From NCBI RefSeq assembly GCF_004193775.1, contig NC_041002.1, forward strand, positions 8,760,817 through 8,824,816: a stretch of 64,000 nucleotides of DNA. Reading direction: 5' to 3'. Below are positions 45,839-58,199 of this stretch, in pieces (within the stretch, counting starts at the first letter, position 1; every line of letters begins with the position of its first letter). The translations under genes were made by a program, and so were the position numbers. The notes under the pieces were generated by a model. The model saw only the letters and a list, made by a program, of their open reading frames with translations. It did not search any database and had not been told where the DNA came from. This DNA is from Glycine soja. Taxonomy: Eukaryota; Streptophyta; Magnoliopsida; Fabales; Fabaceae.

Positions 45839-46857
45839 AATGAGTAAAGTACCAAATTAGGCCCTCACTTTTGGAGGGGTTGTCAATTTGGTCCTTGAGA
45901 TTTAAAAAATGTCAAAATGATCTTCAACTTTATATTCCGTTTGCCACGTTAGTTTCTGTCGTTAATAGTCTCTTAACACCGTTAGTAAATGTGTGATTTG
46001 ACACGTTAAATGTCACTTGAACGCACACGTGGAACTTCCACATCAATTTCTTCTACTTACCACGTAAGGAGGGACTAAATTAACATTAAAGAGACTAAAA
46101 TGACATAATTTAGGTGATAATCTTTTTCTCCAAAATGTTAAAACCCTAACTTCTCTTTGCAGAATCTTCCGTCTCAACCTTAGACCAAAGTCTGGTATTG
46201 GTTCTATTCTACCTATTTCAGTTGCACCAACATCAATGTCTTCATCAACCCACGAAAAGAACAAAATACCCATGTTCAATCTTGCACAAAAAACACCATT
46301 AACATTACTTACTTGTGGTAATGGACAAGCATAAAAGAGTCTCCCATTATTCCTTGTCGTCCTTCCTGTTTGAATGGTAACTCTTCTACGACAATAGCAA
46401 AGACGGTTTGACGTGACATTCCCCTTTGTGCTTGAATTAGCAGACATGGTAGACCACAAAATAATAGAAGAAGAACTACAAAGATGGAGAAAGATGAATA
46501 GGAGAAGAATAAGAATTGGATAAGAGTATGAGTAGGAGGAAAAATAGAATGAAAGCATGAATGTTAAAGTAGTCGTTAAGGTTTTAACATTTTGGGGAAA
46601 AAGATGATCACCTAAATTATGTCATTTTAACGTGACAAGTAGAAGAAACTGATATAGAAATTTCACGTATGCGTTCAGGTGGCATGTTAACGTGCCACAT
46701 CACACATTTATTAACGGTGTTAAGAGATTACTAATGACAGAGACTAACGTGACAATCGGAATGTAATGTCAATGATCATTTTAATATTTTTTAAATCTCA
46801 GGAACCAAATTGACAGCATCTCCAAAAGTGACGAACTAATTTGATACTTTACTCATT
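45839..46857. mobile_element. Long-TIR DNA transposon (Mutator-like or foldback) with a GRF zinc-finger ORF
   Basis: The left arm begins AATGAGTAAAGTACCAAATT and the right arm is its inverted, diverged copy ending near 46857. The arms are about 290-320 bp each (45839-46155 and about 46565-46857), with shared phrases such as TCTTAACACCGTTA and GACATAATTTAGGTGA. Long TIRs and a short coding centre fit a Mutator-like element that has taken up a gene. A 9-bp target duplication was not found at these borders, so the exact ends are uncertain. Read-through transcripts would fold into a long hairpin. Confidence 0.75.
46043..46447 (-). CDS. GRF-type zinc finger protein inside the long-TIR element
   Basis: The frame extends from 46558, but the likely start is the ATG at 46447 (MSANSSTKGN), giving about 134 residues. 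It carries a GRF-like zinc finger: LCYCRRRVTIQTGRTTRNN, GRLFYACP, then a second Cys and FFSWVDEDID. This family binds single-stranded nucleic acid and is often found as small ORFs in plant mobile elements. The tail after WVDED runs into the terminal inverted repeat. It may be a captured fragment rather than a functional gene. Confidence 0.6.
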   Translation of the reverse strand: MSANSSTKGNVTSNRLCYCRRRVTIQTGRTTRNNGRLFYACPLPQVSNVNGVFCARLNMGILFFSWVDEDIDVGATEIGRIEPIPDFGLRLRRKILQREVRVLTFWRKRLSPKLCHFSLFNVNLVPPYVVSRRN

Positions 46858-47679
46858 TTATAATTGTAGTTTCAAGGTGCATTGAAAATTGCTATATACA
46901 CCATACCTTAATCTTCTTCTGAGTAAATTTGATGTCTCATTAGTTGGAGCTATTGTTTCTTGATCATTGTTGTAAGTAGTTCTTATTGACCATTATTGAA
47001 AGTAACTATTGTATCTTGCTAGCTGTTTGAAGTACTCATTATTTACTAACCCGGATGTTCTGTCAAAAGAATAAAAAACTATCACGGGTGTATTGAAAAT
47101 CTGTTAGAAACTAAATTCTATTGATAGCTTGTTTGGGGTATTTATAAAGTTCAAGCAGTAAGTAATTATTTGAGTTGTTTATGATTACAATTATTATTTG
47201 AGTGTTAGGATATATTAATTCCTATTAATAAGAAAATGAAAACCGGTGTGAATATATATATAAAAAAACTTGAATAAATTAATTAATAAGGTTCATTTAT
47301 CTTAGAGGACGTTTTTTTTAAAGAATGAAAAATACAGAAGATCAAAGAAAAGAAAAAGGATGCGAAATAAAGGAGATGAGTTTTTTTAGTACTCGTTCCT
47401 GGCCAATTTCTAACCTTTCATAGGTCTAATAAATTGCTCATCAACTTTTTTGCCTAAACTACGGTCATTATAGTCATCAAATTAAAGTTGCCGTGAAAAA
47501 ATAACGTCAAAGTTATTGTTAGTTTTCTTTATTTTTATAAGATAATGATTAAAATATAATAGAATCTTAAAAAGTATATAATTTCTATTAACTTATAATT
47601 GTTCAAATTCCTTTTTTAATTCACCTATTTATGTCTTTTCCAAAATCATTTTTATTAAATTTCGATGCCAATTCAGTAA
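46858..47679. other. AT-rich intergenic DNA
   Basis: No gene, clear repeat or regulatory element was recognised in this stretch. Confidence 0.5.
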
Positions 47680-48550
47680 TTTGTTTTTTACTAACGTTTT
47701 AGCCTAATCAGATTTAATGAATTTAATGATATTAAAAATAATAATGAATTTGATATCATAATTAAAAATATATTGTAGAAATATGTAATTCAATTATTTT
47801 ATAATGATTTTATAACAGATGTAATAAAATCAACTCCTAATAAACCAATTCAGTAATTTTTTAATAAAATTTAAAATTTTTAAATCAATACTACATTAGT
47901 GTATTAACGTCTCATATATGATTTAAATTTTTTTAATTATTAATGTATAGTTATAAATTATTTTAGAATTAATTACATTTGTTATAAAATCATTTTAAAA
48001 TAATTTAGCTACATACTAATAAAATATATTTTTAATAATAAAATAAATTCATTATCATTTTTAATATCATTAATTAAAAAAAATTAATATAATAAAATTC
48101 ATTAAATCTGATTAGGCAAAGACGTTAGTAAACAAAAATTTATTCTGCATTTCTTTTTTGTTTTGAAAGACGTTGGTAAATTAGCGTCTCATAGGATTTA
48201 AAATTTAATCGTTATTTATAAATTATAAGTTGAGAATTAATTACATTTGTTATAAAATCATTTTAAAATAATTTAATTACATATTTATAAAATATATTTT
48301 TAATTATAAAATCATATTCATTATTATTTTTAATATCATTAATTAAATACAAATTTAATATAATTAAATTCATTAAATCTGATTAGGTAAAGACGTTAGT
48401 AAAAAACAAATTTATTGTGCATTTTTTTTGTTCTGAAAGACGTTGGTGAATTATCGTCTCATATGATTTAAAATTTAATAGTTATTTATAAATTACTGTA
48501 AATTTGATTATTTTTTTATAAAATGATTTAAAATATCATTTAATTACATA
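47680..48550. repeat. Inverted plus tandem repeat with a 271-bp unit
   Basis: The phrase AAATCTGATTAGG(C/T)AAAGACGTTAGTA occurs near 48105 and again 271 bp later near 48376, each followed by AAGACGTTGG and TCGTCTCATA-like sequence, so two to three direct units run to about 48550. The left part (47680-47890) holds the same unit reverse-complemented (ACTAACGTTTTAGCCTAATC). The whole is a foldback with a tandemly extended arm. It has no ORF. Confidence 0.8.
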
Positions 48551-50810
48551 TAGATAATTATAAATATATATTGTGATATACTTTTTATGAATAATAGAAT
48601 AATTATTTTAAAAAAAATATGAATTTGGTCAATTTAATCTTTCATTTATTCAGATATGATGAAATTCCAATCTAACATCTTACAATTATGGAAGCCTCAT
48701 TTACATATAGATAAATAGATAGATAGAAAAAAAATACAATGATTCTAAAACGTTCAAGCACTGTTGAAAAATTAATAAAACAAATCTAATGATTTTAAAA
48801 TGTTTAAACATTTTTTTACAATTCTTTTTGCATTGAATCAAATCAATTATTATTCACAAATTAATAAAAAATCTAATAATTATAAAATGGTCAAGCATTT
48901 TTTTACAAAAAAATTGTTAGTAAAATTAATGATTATTATTAAATTAGAATTTTGATCCAACAATTAATAAAATTTTAAACTTCCTTTACTTATAGTATAT
49001 GGATAATTTTATGTATAAATTATTAAAAATAAAATAAACTAAAATTAACACAACAGTTTGTAGTTATCTATGAAAAAAATAAAAAAGGAAAGTCAAAGTA
49101 TGAGTTCAAACTTTGTTAAATTAGTATCCAATGACAAAGATAAGAATATGGTGTCAACTTCAAATCCGTTCACACCTCAAATTCAAATATCCGTCACTTA
49201 AATCAAGTGTTGCTACAGTAAAAAGATCTTTTCTGCTTTTCTTTAGCATCACTCAATATTTTATTATTTTCCTAAACTGCACGTTTTCTCTACCTAGCTA
49301 TTCGAGCCAGAAGTATCTTTTCACTGATGTGACTTATGTTTAAGGATGGGAACAGGTGATGCTAGGTTTTGAAAGTTTAGTTTACCATAAATTTTGGAAG
49401 CGTCAACATTACTTATAATTTATCAAAGACTTTTATTTTGACTCGACTTGACTTCTTTAAAAATTTAGTCGGACTTGATAGCCTTTTTTACATTAAATTT
49501 TTAATATTCTTTGTTCTGAAATAGGCACGTAATAGTAAAGTTAGAGGAAAATGAAACGTTAACAGAAATAGGAAACCCAATAAAAATGATGAAAAATATA
49601 AAATGGCACAAGACTCACACCAATTATAATTAAAATCTTACTTGATTATAGGAATAAAAGTTATAGAACATTAATGTGTAATCAAAATCTGATAGTTTTA
49701 AAAAAAATTAATTATATGCAAAAAAATAATATAAGTAATATATATATATAGGCCGATTTATCAGGCTTATAGGCTTTTTAATAAGCTTAAGCCTGATCTA
49801 TTTAATTTAATAGACTTTTAAAAAAGTCTGAGGCTAATCTTTTAATTAAATAGACCAATTTAAGTCTATGTAGGTAAGATCGTAGACCCCAGTAGACCAG
49901 TCTAACCTATTCTCACCCACTTATGTTGTCCTTTTTGTTAATTGTTACTGTGCTGAATAGAGAACTTTTCACCATTTCATGAGCTCTCCCGCTCTCAAAT
50001 ATTTCATCATGTTCAAAACATTAATGACTCCCGCTCTCAAATATTTCATCAGGTTCAAAACATTAATGACGGCTTTTACGGTGTTACTAATAATTAAGAG
50101 GATTTTGGTAGTGCTAATTTTTTAATTAATTAAATTATATGTCATATTTTTATTAATTATTTTTTTGTTTTTTCAAATTATTTAATTATTATTTCTTTAA
50201 AAATTTTAAAATTATAACTTTTTTAAATTAGAAAATCTGATCAAAGATAATTTTAGAAATATAAATCCTATTTTTTAATTACTTTCAATACATTTTATAA
50301 AAAATATTTTGGGGTTTAAGGTTTAAAAATTTCTTGTTATTTTTTCTTTAAGTATATGTTTTATAAAAAGTGTTAAAAGCAATTAAAAAATTTTCAGGGT
50401 TTAAATTTCTAAAATTATCTTTAATCATATAATTTATTTAAAAAATTATAATTAAGGACTAATTTTGAAAAATAAAAAAAATAATTGTTAAGAACATATA
50501 ATTTGATTGATTAAAAAAATTAACATAAACTCTCTATTCATATATTTTCTAGGTCATAAGAAAATATAATAAATAGATAAAAAGAAATAATAACTTTATA
50601 AAATTAATCTTATATAATCACTAATTTATTTTTAGATTTTATTATTCATCATTAATATAAATAAAAAATATATAATTAATATCCCATTATAAAAAAACTA
50701 AAATCACAAAAATAAATATATTTTTCTCTCACACACAGTAATTATAACCACACGTTGAAGGAATAAAACAAAACCCAGAAAGGTTGTGTGTAAAGAATCA
50801 ATCACTTTGA
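48551..50810. other. AT-rich intergenic DNA upstream of the amine oxidase gene
   Basis: It contains a 42-bp tandem duplication at 49986-50069 (CTCCCGCTCTCAAATATTTC unit, one difference). It also has a stretch at 49750-49920 with repeated GGCTTATAGGCTTTTTAATA-like phrases that looks like a dispersed repeat fragment. A 70-residue frame at 49131-49343 has no recognisable domain. The proximal promoter of the amine oxidase gene is at the right end. Confidence 0.5.
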
Positions 50811-50811
50811 T

Positions 50812-50824
50812 CTCTATATAAAGA
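50812..50824 (+). promoter_or_regulatory. TATA box of the copper amine oxidase gene
   Basis: CTCTATATAAAGAG lies about 75 bp before the start codon. A strong plant TATA motif at this distance leaves room for a transcription start near 50845-50850 and a short 5' untranslated region. Confidence 0.7.
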
Positions 50825-50892
50825 GAGTAGTAGGGTTAGTTGATTATTGCAGGACTGAAGAAGTGAGGGCAAGAACTTTGCAGCATACCAGC

Positions 50893-53800
50893 ATGAGCAT
50901 GAAGCTCTTCCAGCTCTTCTCCCTACTCCCATTCTTCCTCTACTTCTACACAATAGAAGCAGCCGTTGGCCCATTGCAACTGACACACCCACTGGACCCC
51001 TTAACTCAGCAAGAAATCACCCTCGTCAAAACCATAGTCCTAAAAAAGTACCCCAAGCCAGCCAACCGCGTCTTCTTCCACTACGTCGGCCTCGACGATC
51101 CTGACAAGGCCGCCGTCCTCAAATGGCTCTCCTCCGGCGCCCGGACGCCGCGCAACGCCTTTTCCATCGCCCTCATCAATGGCCAAATCCACGAGCTCAC
51201 CGTCAACCTTCTCTCCCCGCGAAACGTTGTCTTGGACAAAATCCACACAGGGAACGGGTTCCCCACCTTAACGGAGGAGGAACAAACCGAAGCCCTAGAG
51301 CTTCTTCCCAAGTACGGTCCCTTTCTTGAGTCCTTGAAGAAGAGGGGCTTCAACGTGTCGCAGGTGGCTTGCACCACCTTCTCCGTTGGGTGGTTTGGGG
51401 AGACCAAGAGCACAAGGACTGTGAAAATGGAGTGCTTTTTGCAGGATGGGAGCCCCAACATCTACGTGAGGCCAATCAGTGGGATAACCATTGTCGCTGA
51501 TCTTGAAACAATGAAGATTGTTGAGTACCATGATGAGCTTATTACGACTGTTCCTAAGGCGGAGAACACCGAATACCGGGCTTCGCATTTGAAGCCTCCC
51601 TTCGGTCCCAAGCTTCATTCTTGGTCCTCCCGTCAACCGGATGGACCAGGCTACACTCTCGATGGACACAGTATCAGGTATAGTTCATAGCTTATTCGTA
51701 ATGTAAAAAAAATTTACATTATCAATTAATGGATGTAAATGTTTATAACCTCTTCAGTAATATAATTTAAGTCATTTGAATTTTATTGATGAATAATTTA
51801 TAAATATTTTTATTAGCATTCTTTTGAGTCTTATTATCTCAGTTAACTTTTCGGCCGACATATTTAATTCACCTATTTTTTTTTCTTTTTTTTATTATAA
51901 AAAAACGCCTAAAATTCCTCTAAATAGATTAATAGAATAAAATGAGTAATTTAAGTAGTTCATAAAAAAAATCAATAACTGATATTCCAACTCATCAAAA
52001 CATGAAACAAGTGAAATTAAACTGCGGAAAAGTGAAACCCGGTACTTTTTAAAAACATAAAAAGAATTCATAAACTCTCCCCTTTCGGTGGAAGGGCAAG
52101 CTTATGATATCTCCTTTGATTAACGAGATCCCGCAATTAATATGATTTTATCTGGTCTTTCTTGTTAAAGCTGAGTTGTTAGAAGCATAAATTAATTAAT
52201 TATTTTTTTGTTAAATTTTTTTTCCAGGTAATAAGTTGCAGTTTTGCTATATAGTTGAACTATAAACTTAAATTAGCTTTAGTTAATTCAATATTTATAA
52301 CTTAAAGATAGAACAATTCATTTAGCGACTATGAAGGCTCAAATTAAAAATTATTCAAAGGAATTTCGTATTAGGTTATAAGTTATTAACTTTCACATTC
52401 TTATTGTTCATTCATACTTGTTATTAATGGTTCGTGTTGTTCAGCTGGGCCAATTGGAAGTTCCACATAGGTTTTGATGAACGAGCTGGTGCGGTAATTT
52501 CAACTGCATCAATTTACGACCCTGAGCTGCATAAATCACGTTCAGTACTATACAGAGGGTACATTTCTGAACTATTCGTGCCATATCAAGACCCAACTGA
52601 GGAATGGTACTACAAGACTTTCTTTGATGCTGGTGAATTTGCATTCGGTAAATCTATGGTTTCTTTGGTGCCTTTGGAAGATTGTCCACCACACGCACAG
52701 TTCCTAGATGCATATTTTGCTGCAACTGATGGTAGCCCACAACACTTGGAGAATGCAATTTGTGTGTTTGAACAATACGGTGGTATCAGTTGGCGTCACA
52801 CTGAAACAGGCCTTGATGAGATAGTAAGTATAAGTTGCCTTTTCTTTGGTAATTCTTGTCTGGTTTCACAATGGAAAATACAAGGATGGCTTTTTCACTT
52901 TTCAGAATTTTATAGTTTGGTAATATTAGGTTGAACCTAGAATGATTGAAGTTATGAAAAACATTAATTTATGTTTGAGAATAATACTTTAAAGCAAGTA
53001 TATAAAATAGTGTCATCAAATTATAAATTATTATGGATGATGAAGTTGTTGATTTTTACTATAGTTATTTTTAGAATTTGATTCAAATACATTGTCAATG
53101 TAAATGTTTTTTTATAAATTTTATAATAATTATTTTTTAAATTAATGTTTATGGTAATTTTTAACATATAATAAATTTTAATTAGTTGATAGTATAATTT
53201 TTTTTACATTGAAAGTACATGAAAATTATGCTATTAATGTATAAAAACTAAACTCAAACTTAAATGTATTTTATAAGTTTTAGGCTGAGTCAATTTTTCC
53301 CAACAAAAATAGCTAAAATTCTCTTTTTTGCCAAAATTAAATATTTGTACAGAAAACTCACTTTTATTTACTGAAAAAATTCGTTAAATACAATTTCACC
53401 ATTATGAGTATTTTTTCATCAATGCAAAATATGTTGCTGAGCTAAATCGTCAAATGCAAAATATGTTGCTGAGCTAAATCGTCAAATGCAAAATTAATTA
53501 CTCGACTATTTGTAGCTACGTTTAACATTAACAATTTGTCCCTTTTTCACGTGTTTGTTCAATTTTTTTTTAAAAAAATTTATGTGATATTTTAATTTAT
53601 TATTGTCAAAATTGAAACTAAACATGCATGGCTTTTTTCAGTTTACAGAAGTCAGAACAGATGTGAGTCTAATTGTTAGATCAATTGTTACCGTCGGCAA
53701 CTACGACAATATAGTAGATTGGGAGTTCAAGACAAGTGGTTCAATCAAGCCCTCGGTATGTTCTGTTTCGTTATGCTGTGTGCCACTTTAATGATAAACG

Positions 53801-56215
53801 TGTAGTGTAAGGGATAAATATTATCAAACTCTGAAATTAATTAAAAGGAACTAGCTTAGTGTTAATTTTTACCCTAACTAACTTTGCACGTGCTAAATTA
53901 TGTTTTTGTATAATTAGTTTATATATAACAAAAGTAAGTATTAGTTATAATTCAGATATTAATATATTTTATGAAAACAAGTACTGATTTAGATGTAAAT
54001 TGAATATATGGTAATAAAAGTAGTAATATATAGTACTTTTTTTTGTTTTTCTGTAAGTAATATATAGTATACTATCTATAGCGTGAGCACGTGTTACTCT
54101 ATTCATGTACTCTTACTCGAGATGGATGTTCCCAAAATAATAGAATTGGTTATTGTACTTAAAAAAAATATAACAGTAGTAATATAAAATAAGAAAAGCT
54201 CTGTAATAACAAAAGCAGTATAAAATGGTGCGAAAAAGATGGATAGAATGGACAAAAAAATAGCTGGCTAGCTAGGTTTTGAAATGACCAAAAGCTGGCA
54301 AGGTAATTTAGTAAGATAAGAATGATGACAGTAGAATCTTAATGATTAATGTGAATCATAACTTTAATAATTTATAAACGTGTGAGTTAGTATAAGTAAC
54401 TGACAACCCATTATCTGAACATGTTGTACAATAATTAAAAAAAATAATAGATGAATTATTTTTTATTTTAAATATTTTATTTATTTTTTAATTATATCAT
54501 AAATCTTATCTTATTTATATATATTTTTTGTTTCTTTCTCTATATATTGAATAGAAGATAGGATGTCTATGAAACATTTTCTTAATTAAAATTTTGACTC
54601 AATTTTCTACATGTTCCCACAGATATCACTATCAGGCATTTTGGAAGTTAAGCCAGTGGACATTACTCACACAGACCAAATAAAGGAAGACCAACATGGC
54701 ACATTGGTCTCAGCAAACAGCATTGGTGTTTACCATGACCATTTCTACATATTCCATCTTGATTTTGACATTGATGGTGTGGAAAATTCCTTTGTGAAGA
54801 CCAGTCTCAAGACTCTACAAGTCACAGACAACAGTTCCAAGAGAAAGAGCTATTGGACAACTAGTAATGAAGTTGTTAAGACTGAATCTGATGCAAAGAC
54901 AAAACTAGGGTTCAGTCCAGCTGAGATAGTAATTGTGAACCCTAATAAGAAGACTTCCACTGGAAATGAAGTAGGGTACCGTTTGGTTTCAAATGCAGCG
55001 GTTCATCCTCTTCTCACAGATGATGATTACCCTCAAACACGTGGTGCTTTCACCAGTTACAATGTTTGGGTTACACCTTACAACAAGACTGAGAAATGGG
55101 CTGGTGGACTTTATGTTGATCAGAGCCGTGGAGATGATACTTTGGCTGTTTGGACTAAGCAGTAAGATACTTAACTTTGGCACCAAATTAATGTGTTTCA
55201 CTTTATGCTAAATCAATTGAAAGACTAACTAACCTATTAAAATTAAAAGAGTTTAATGGTTATACACCCTAGTCTAATCATTATTCGCTGAATTTTTAAA
55301 ATAATTATCAACAAATTTAATATACATGGTGGGTACAAATTGGTTGGATGATGACGTAAATTTTTTTATATTGATTGTATAATTATTTTTTTTCAAATTA
55401 AAAAAAAACATGAGAGAAAGTGGTATTTTTAGAAGAATAAAGATTCTTTAATTGGATATAACTATAATTAGTTATAGTTCTTTTGTTCTGCCGCTTTAGT
55501 TGTGGACACCGGTTTCTAGTTCTTAATTAATTTATAACCTCATGAACCTTTATTATGATAGGTGTGAGTGGGTGAATATTAACCTATCTCCACTAAAGAT
55601 AGGAGTTAAGTAGTGTTTATAAAATTTGGACAATCTTTACTATATATAAATTGATTTTGAGGAATTGATTTAGGCTTCAAGTTTAAATTTTAATATGTTT
55701 TCATTTTAAGTTTTAATCCTTTTTCTTATTCTTGAAAACTGTAAGTTTTACCTAGTCTCTGTGTATGCATTAAAATTAAGTTTGGTGGTAATAAACTTCC
55801 ACAAAAATCTGTTGAGAAACTAAAACTTATAATTCTTTTGTACAAGACTATCACTTAACCAAATAAATGATTTAACCATTTTAATCTAATTGAGAAGAAA
55901 ACGAAGGGAACAAGTAGTGATTTCAGTCCTTAATTTAGTTTCGTGGGTATATGAGCTAAAGCTTTCTTGATGTTGTATGATTAACACTTGTTTTGAAATT
56001 GTAAAAATTGCAGGAATAGGGGGATTGAGAACAAGGATATTGTGATGTGGTACGTGGTGGGAATCCACCATGTTCCGTGCCAGGAAGATTTTCCAATAAT
56101 GCCCTTGTTGAGCACCGGATTTGAATTGAGGCCAACTAATTTCTTTGAGAGAAATCCAGTCCTTAAGACCCTTTCTCCTGGCATTGTTAAATTTCCAGGT
56201 TGTGAGAAACCCTAG
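50893..56215 (+). CDS. Copper amine oxidase (pea-seedling diamine oxidase type), five exons, 672 aa
   Basis: Exons 50893-51677, 52445-52823, 53642-53755, 54623-55161 and 56014-56215 join at GT-AG borders into one 672-residue frame. The enzyme oxidises primary amines such as putrescine to aldehyde, H2O2 and ammonia. A signal peptide (about residues 1-23, hydrophobic [12 protein letters not shown]) sends it to the apoplast. The N2/N3 domains follow, with NVS glycosylation at Asn154 and Cys160/Cys181, then the catalytic domain. Asp323 ([10 protein letters not shown]) is the likely catalytic base. Tyr409 in [13 protein letters not shown] is the topaquinone precursor. His464 and His466 (YHDHF) and a His at 624/625 ([15 protein letters not shown]) are the copper ligands. 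Start ATG 50893 is chosen because it begins the signal peptide. The four introns are of similar length (767-867 bp). All key residues are present. Confidence 0.96.
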
Positions 56216-56944
56216 ATTTGCTTTTGAGCTTTGTCACTTTAAGTACAATATTGTTGATCGATAGATCCGGAGAAACATTATCTTTTTACTAATATCGGTC
56301 ATATGTGCTAAGGTGAGAAAATAATAATTTTGAATAATGATTCCTCTATATCATTGTATTTTTTTCTTATCCTTTCCCTACCGTTCTAATAATTTTAGTG
56401 TATGATTATTTTTTCGTTAAGAGATCCCACCAACTATTGTTGAATAAAAAATTTTAAATTTTTACTTTTTACAAAACATATATAAAAATGTGTGCTCGTT
56501 CAATTTAATATTCAACCAAATACATCCTTTAAGTTAATTGTGCATGGATTAGCAGAAATAATGTTTTTAAGTATCATACGAGAGAAATTTAAACAATATT
56601 TTAAAGAAAACTACCGATAGTTTTAACGACGAAAATGTTTTAATATTAATAATAAAAAAGTACTAACACATCAATTATGTTCATTGTTCAGAACTGTACT
56701 TGATGCTTTGCAGCGACCCAGGTTCCACTCTGGATGGGTAAAGTCGTTTGTCTAGTTTTAGTACGTCTGGATAAAACACAATGATTAATTTATCTAGTAA
56801 TAAAGTTACGGTGATATTATAAAAAAATAGAAATGATTATTTATTATTTTATCTTCATCATAAAAATAATAATTAATTATTTCTCACCCTAAAATTAATT
56901 CAAACACATTGTTTGTATCTTTAAAAACTTACTTGTGTGATGCA
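56216..56944. other. 3' flank of the amine oxidase gene and intergenic DNA
   Basis: A/T-rich with several AATAAT-like phrases within 120 bp of the stop that could act as polyadenylation signals; none stands out. No gene was recognised. Confidence 0.5.
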
Positions 56945-57063
56945 AATTCGGCAAATTTCCTCAGATGGGGTGTTTTTACAAAGTATTTCTCCAAATGGGG
57001 TCGTTTTCAAAAATTTTACGTGGGGGGTTGTTTTTTTACGTAAACTGCATGGGCTCTTTAGCA

Positions 57064-57360
57064 AACCGCCATTGTCAATGGCGAGTTTGCTGTGCGAAAG
57101 CCACGTGGCCTGGAAACCGTCAGTGGTGATGGAGATTTGGTAGCAGGTGCAAGTTGCCAGTTCCTCTAGCGAGTCTGGTCACAGGTAAGTAAACCGCCAG
57201 TTTGACTGGCGGTTTTGCTTTTGCAGGTTTCCAGTTTCACTTTTCAGAGGGAGGCACGTGGTTGCAGCTTTTTCAGAAGGAACGTTTTTCAAGTAAGGGA
57301 GTTGTAACTCCCACCAGCGAGTTAGGGCACAAGAATTAGCCACTTCTGGTGGCGATTTAG
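57064..57360. repeat. Short CCGCCA/TGGCGG palindromes in the MULE left region
   Basis: A perfect hairpin with a 10-bp stem (AAACCGCCAG and CTGGCGGTTT, 57191-57215) and a near-perfect one at 57064-57089 (AACCGCCATT and AATGGCGAGTT) occur in a 300-bp stretch that has several more ACCAGCGA/TGGTGGCGA fragments. They may be transposase-binding sites. Confidence 0.6.
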
Positions 57361-57363
57361 GGC

Positions 57364-57372
57364 CTATATATA
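57364..57372 (+). promoter_or_regulatory. Possible TATA box of the MULE transposase gene
   Basis: CTATATATA just after the palindrome region and before a three-fold repeated 5' untranslated phrase CAACGTTGCTG (57388, 57459, 57511). The first coding exon lies 1.7 kb downstream after a probable leader intron ending TTTTTGTAG at 59088. Confidence 0.4.
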
Positions 57373-57387
57373 CCCTAAATTCATCTC

Positions 57388-57570
57388 AACGTTGCTGCGT
57401 GCTCAAATTTCAGTTTTTAAAATTGTGATTGTTTAGGAATTGCGCTTATTTGCTTCTTCAACGTTGCTGTGTACTCAAATTTAAGGGCTTTATATACGCG
57501 AAATTCATCTCAACGTTGCTGTGTACTGAGATTTCAGTTTTTAAAATTGTGAGTGTTTAGGAATTCCGTA
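57388..57570 (+). repeat. Imperfect repeats of the MULE leader
   Basis: The phrase CAACGTTGCTG(C/T)GT(G/A)CT occurs at 57388, 57459 and 57511. The first and third copies extend into the same sequence (TTTCAGTTTTTAAAATTGTG, then GTTTAGGAATT), so the leader has been partly duplicated. Confidence 0.75.
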
Positions 57571-58199
57571 TAAAATTTTGTATTTGCTTGTTTAGTTTTA
57601 AATATTTGAATGAGGCTATAATTTGTGTTATAATTTTTTTTTTCAAAACTATGAGTGTTTAGGGATTTATCTGCATAAGGTTTGATATTTGAGGCTTAAA
57701 GATAAATCCTTTGTTTGAAATTTGGAGATGCCCTTGTTTGATTTTGCGCTCAACTTCACACAGTTACTATTCATGTTTGCATTATTTTAAAATTTTCATA
57801 ATAAATTCATTTATTGTGTTATTCACAAGGAGGAAAAAAAAACAATAATACTTACCATACAACAAATTTTAGTATCATTAATATAGATTATGTTTGACTA
57901 GAATAAAAACGTGCATTATGAAATTATGTTAAATTTAAACATACTACTTTATTTATAGGTTACTAAAGTTTTTTTAATAAAATAAATATGAAAACATGAT
58001 CAATGTAAATTATTTATATTATTAGTTAAAAAATAATACGTTCCTTTTTTGGAAGTAAAAATGACATGTTCTTATATATATACAAAAAATTATAATTGAT
58101 AATACGTTCCTTTTTTTGAAGTCAAAATAATATGTTCCATTTTCGAAATTAATAATTTGTGTTATAATTTTATGTAAGTAATTATTTATAGCAGTTTGA

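Noticed and set aside
49131..49343. A 70-residue plus-strand frame upstream of the amine oxidase
   Set aside because: There is no domain, no splice or promoter support, and the surrounding DNA is typical intergenic sequence.
51040..51669. Antisense frames inside amine oxidase exon 1
   Set aside because: They mirror a strongly coding exon in other frames; the sense frame has all family motifs.
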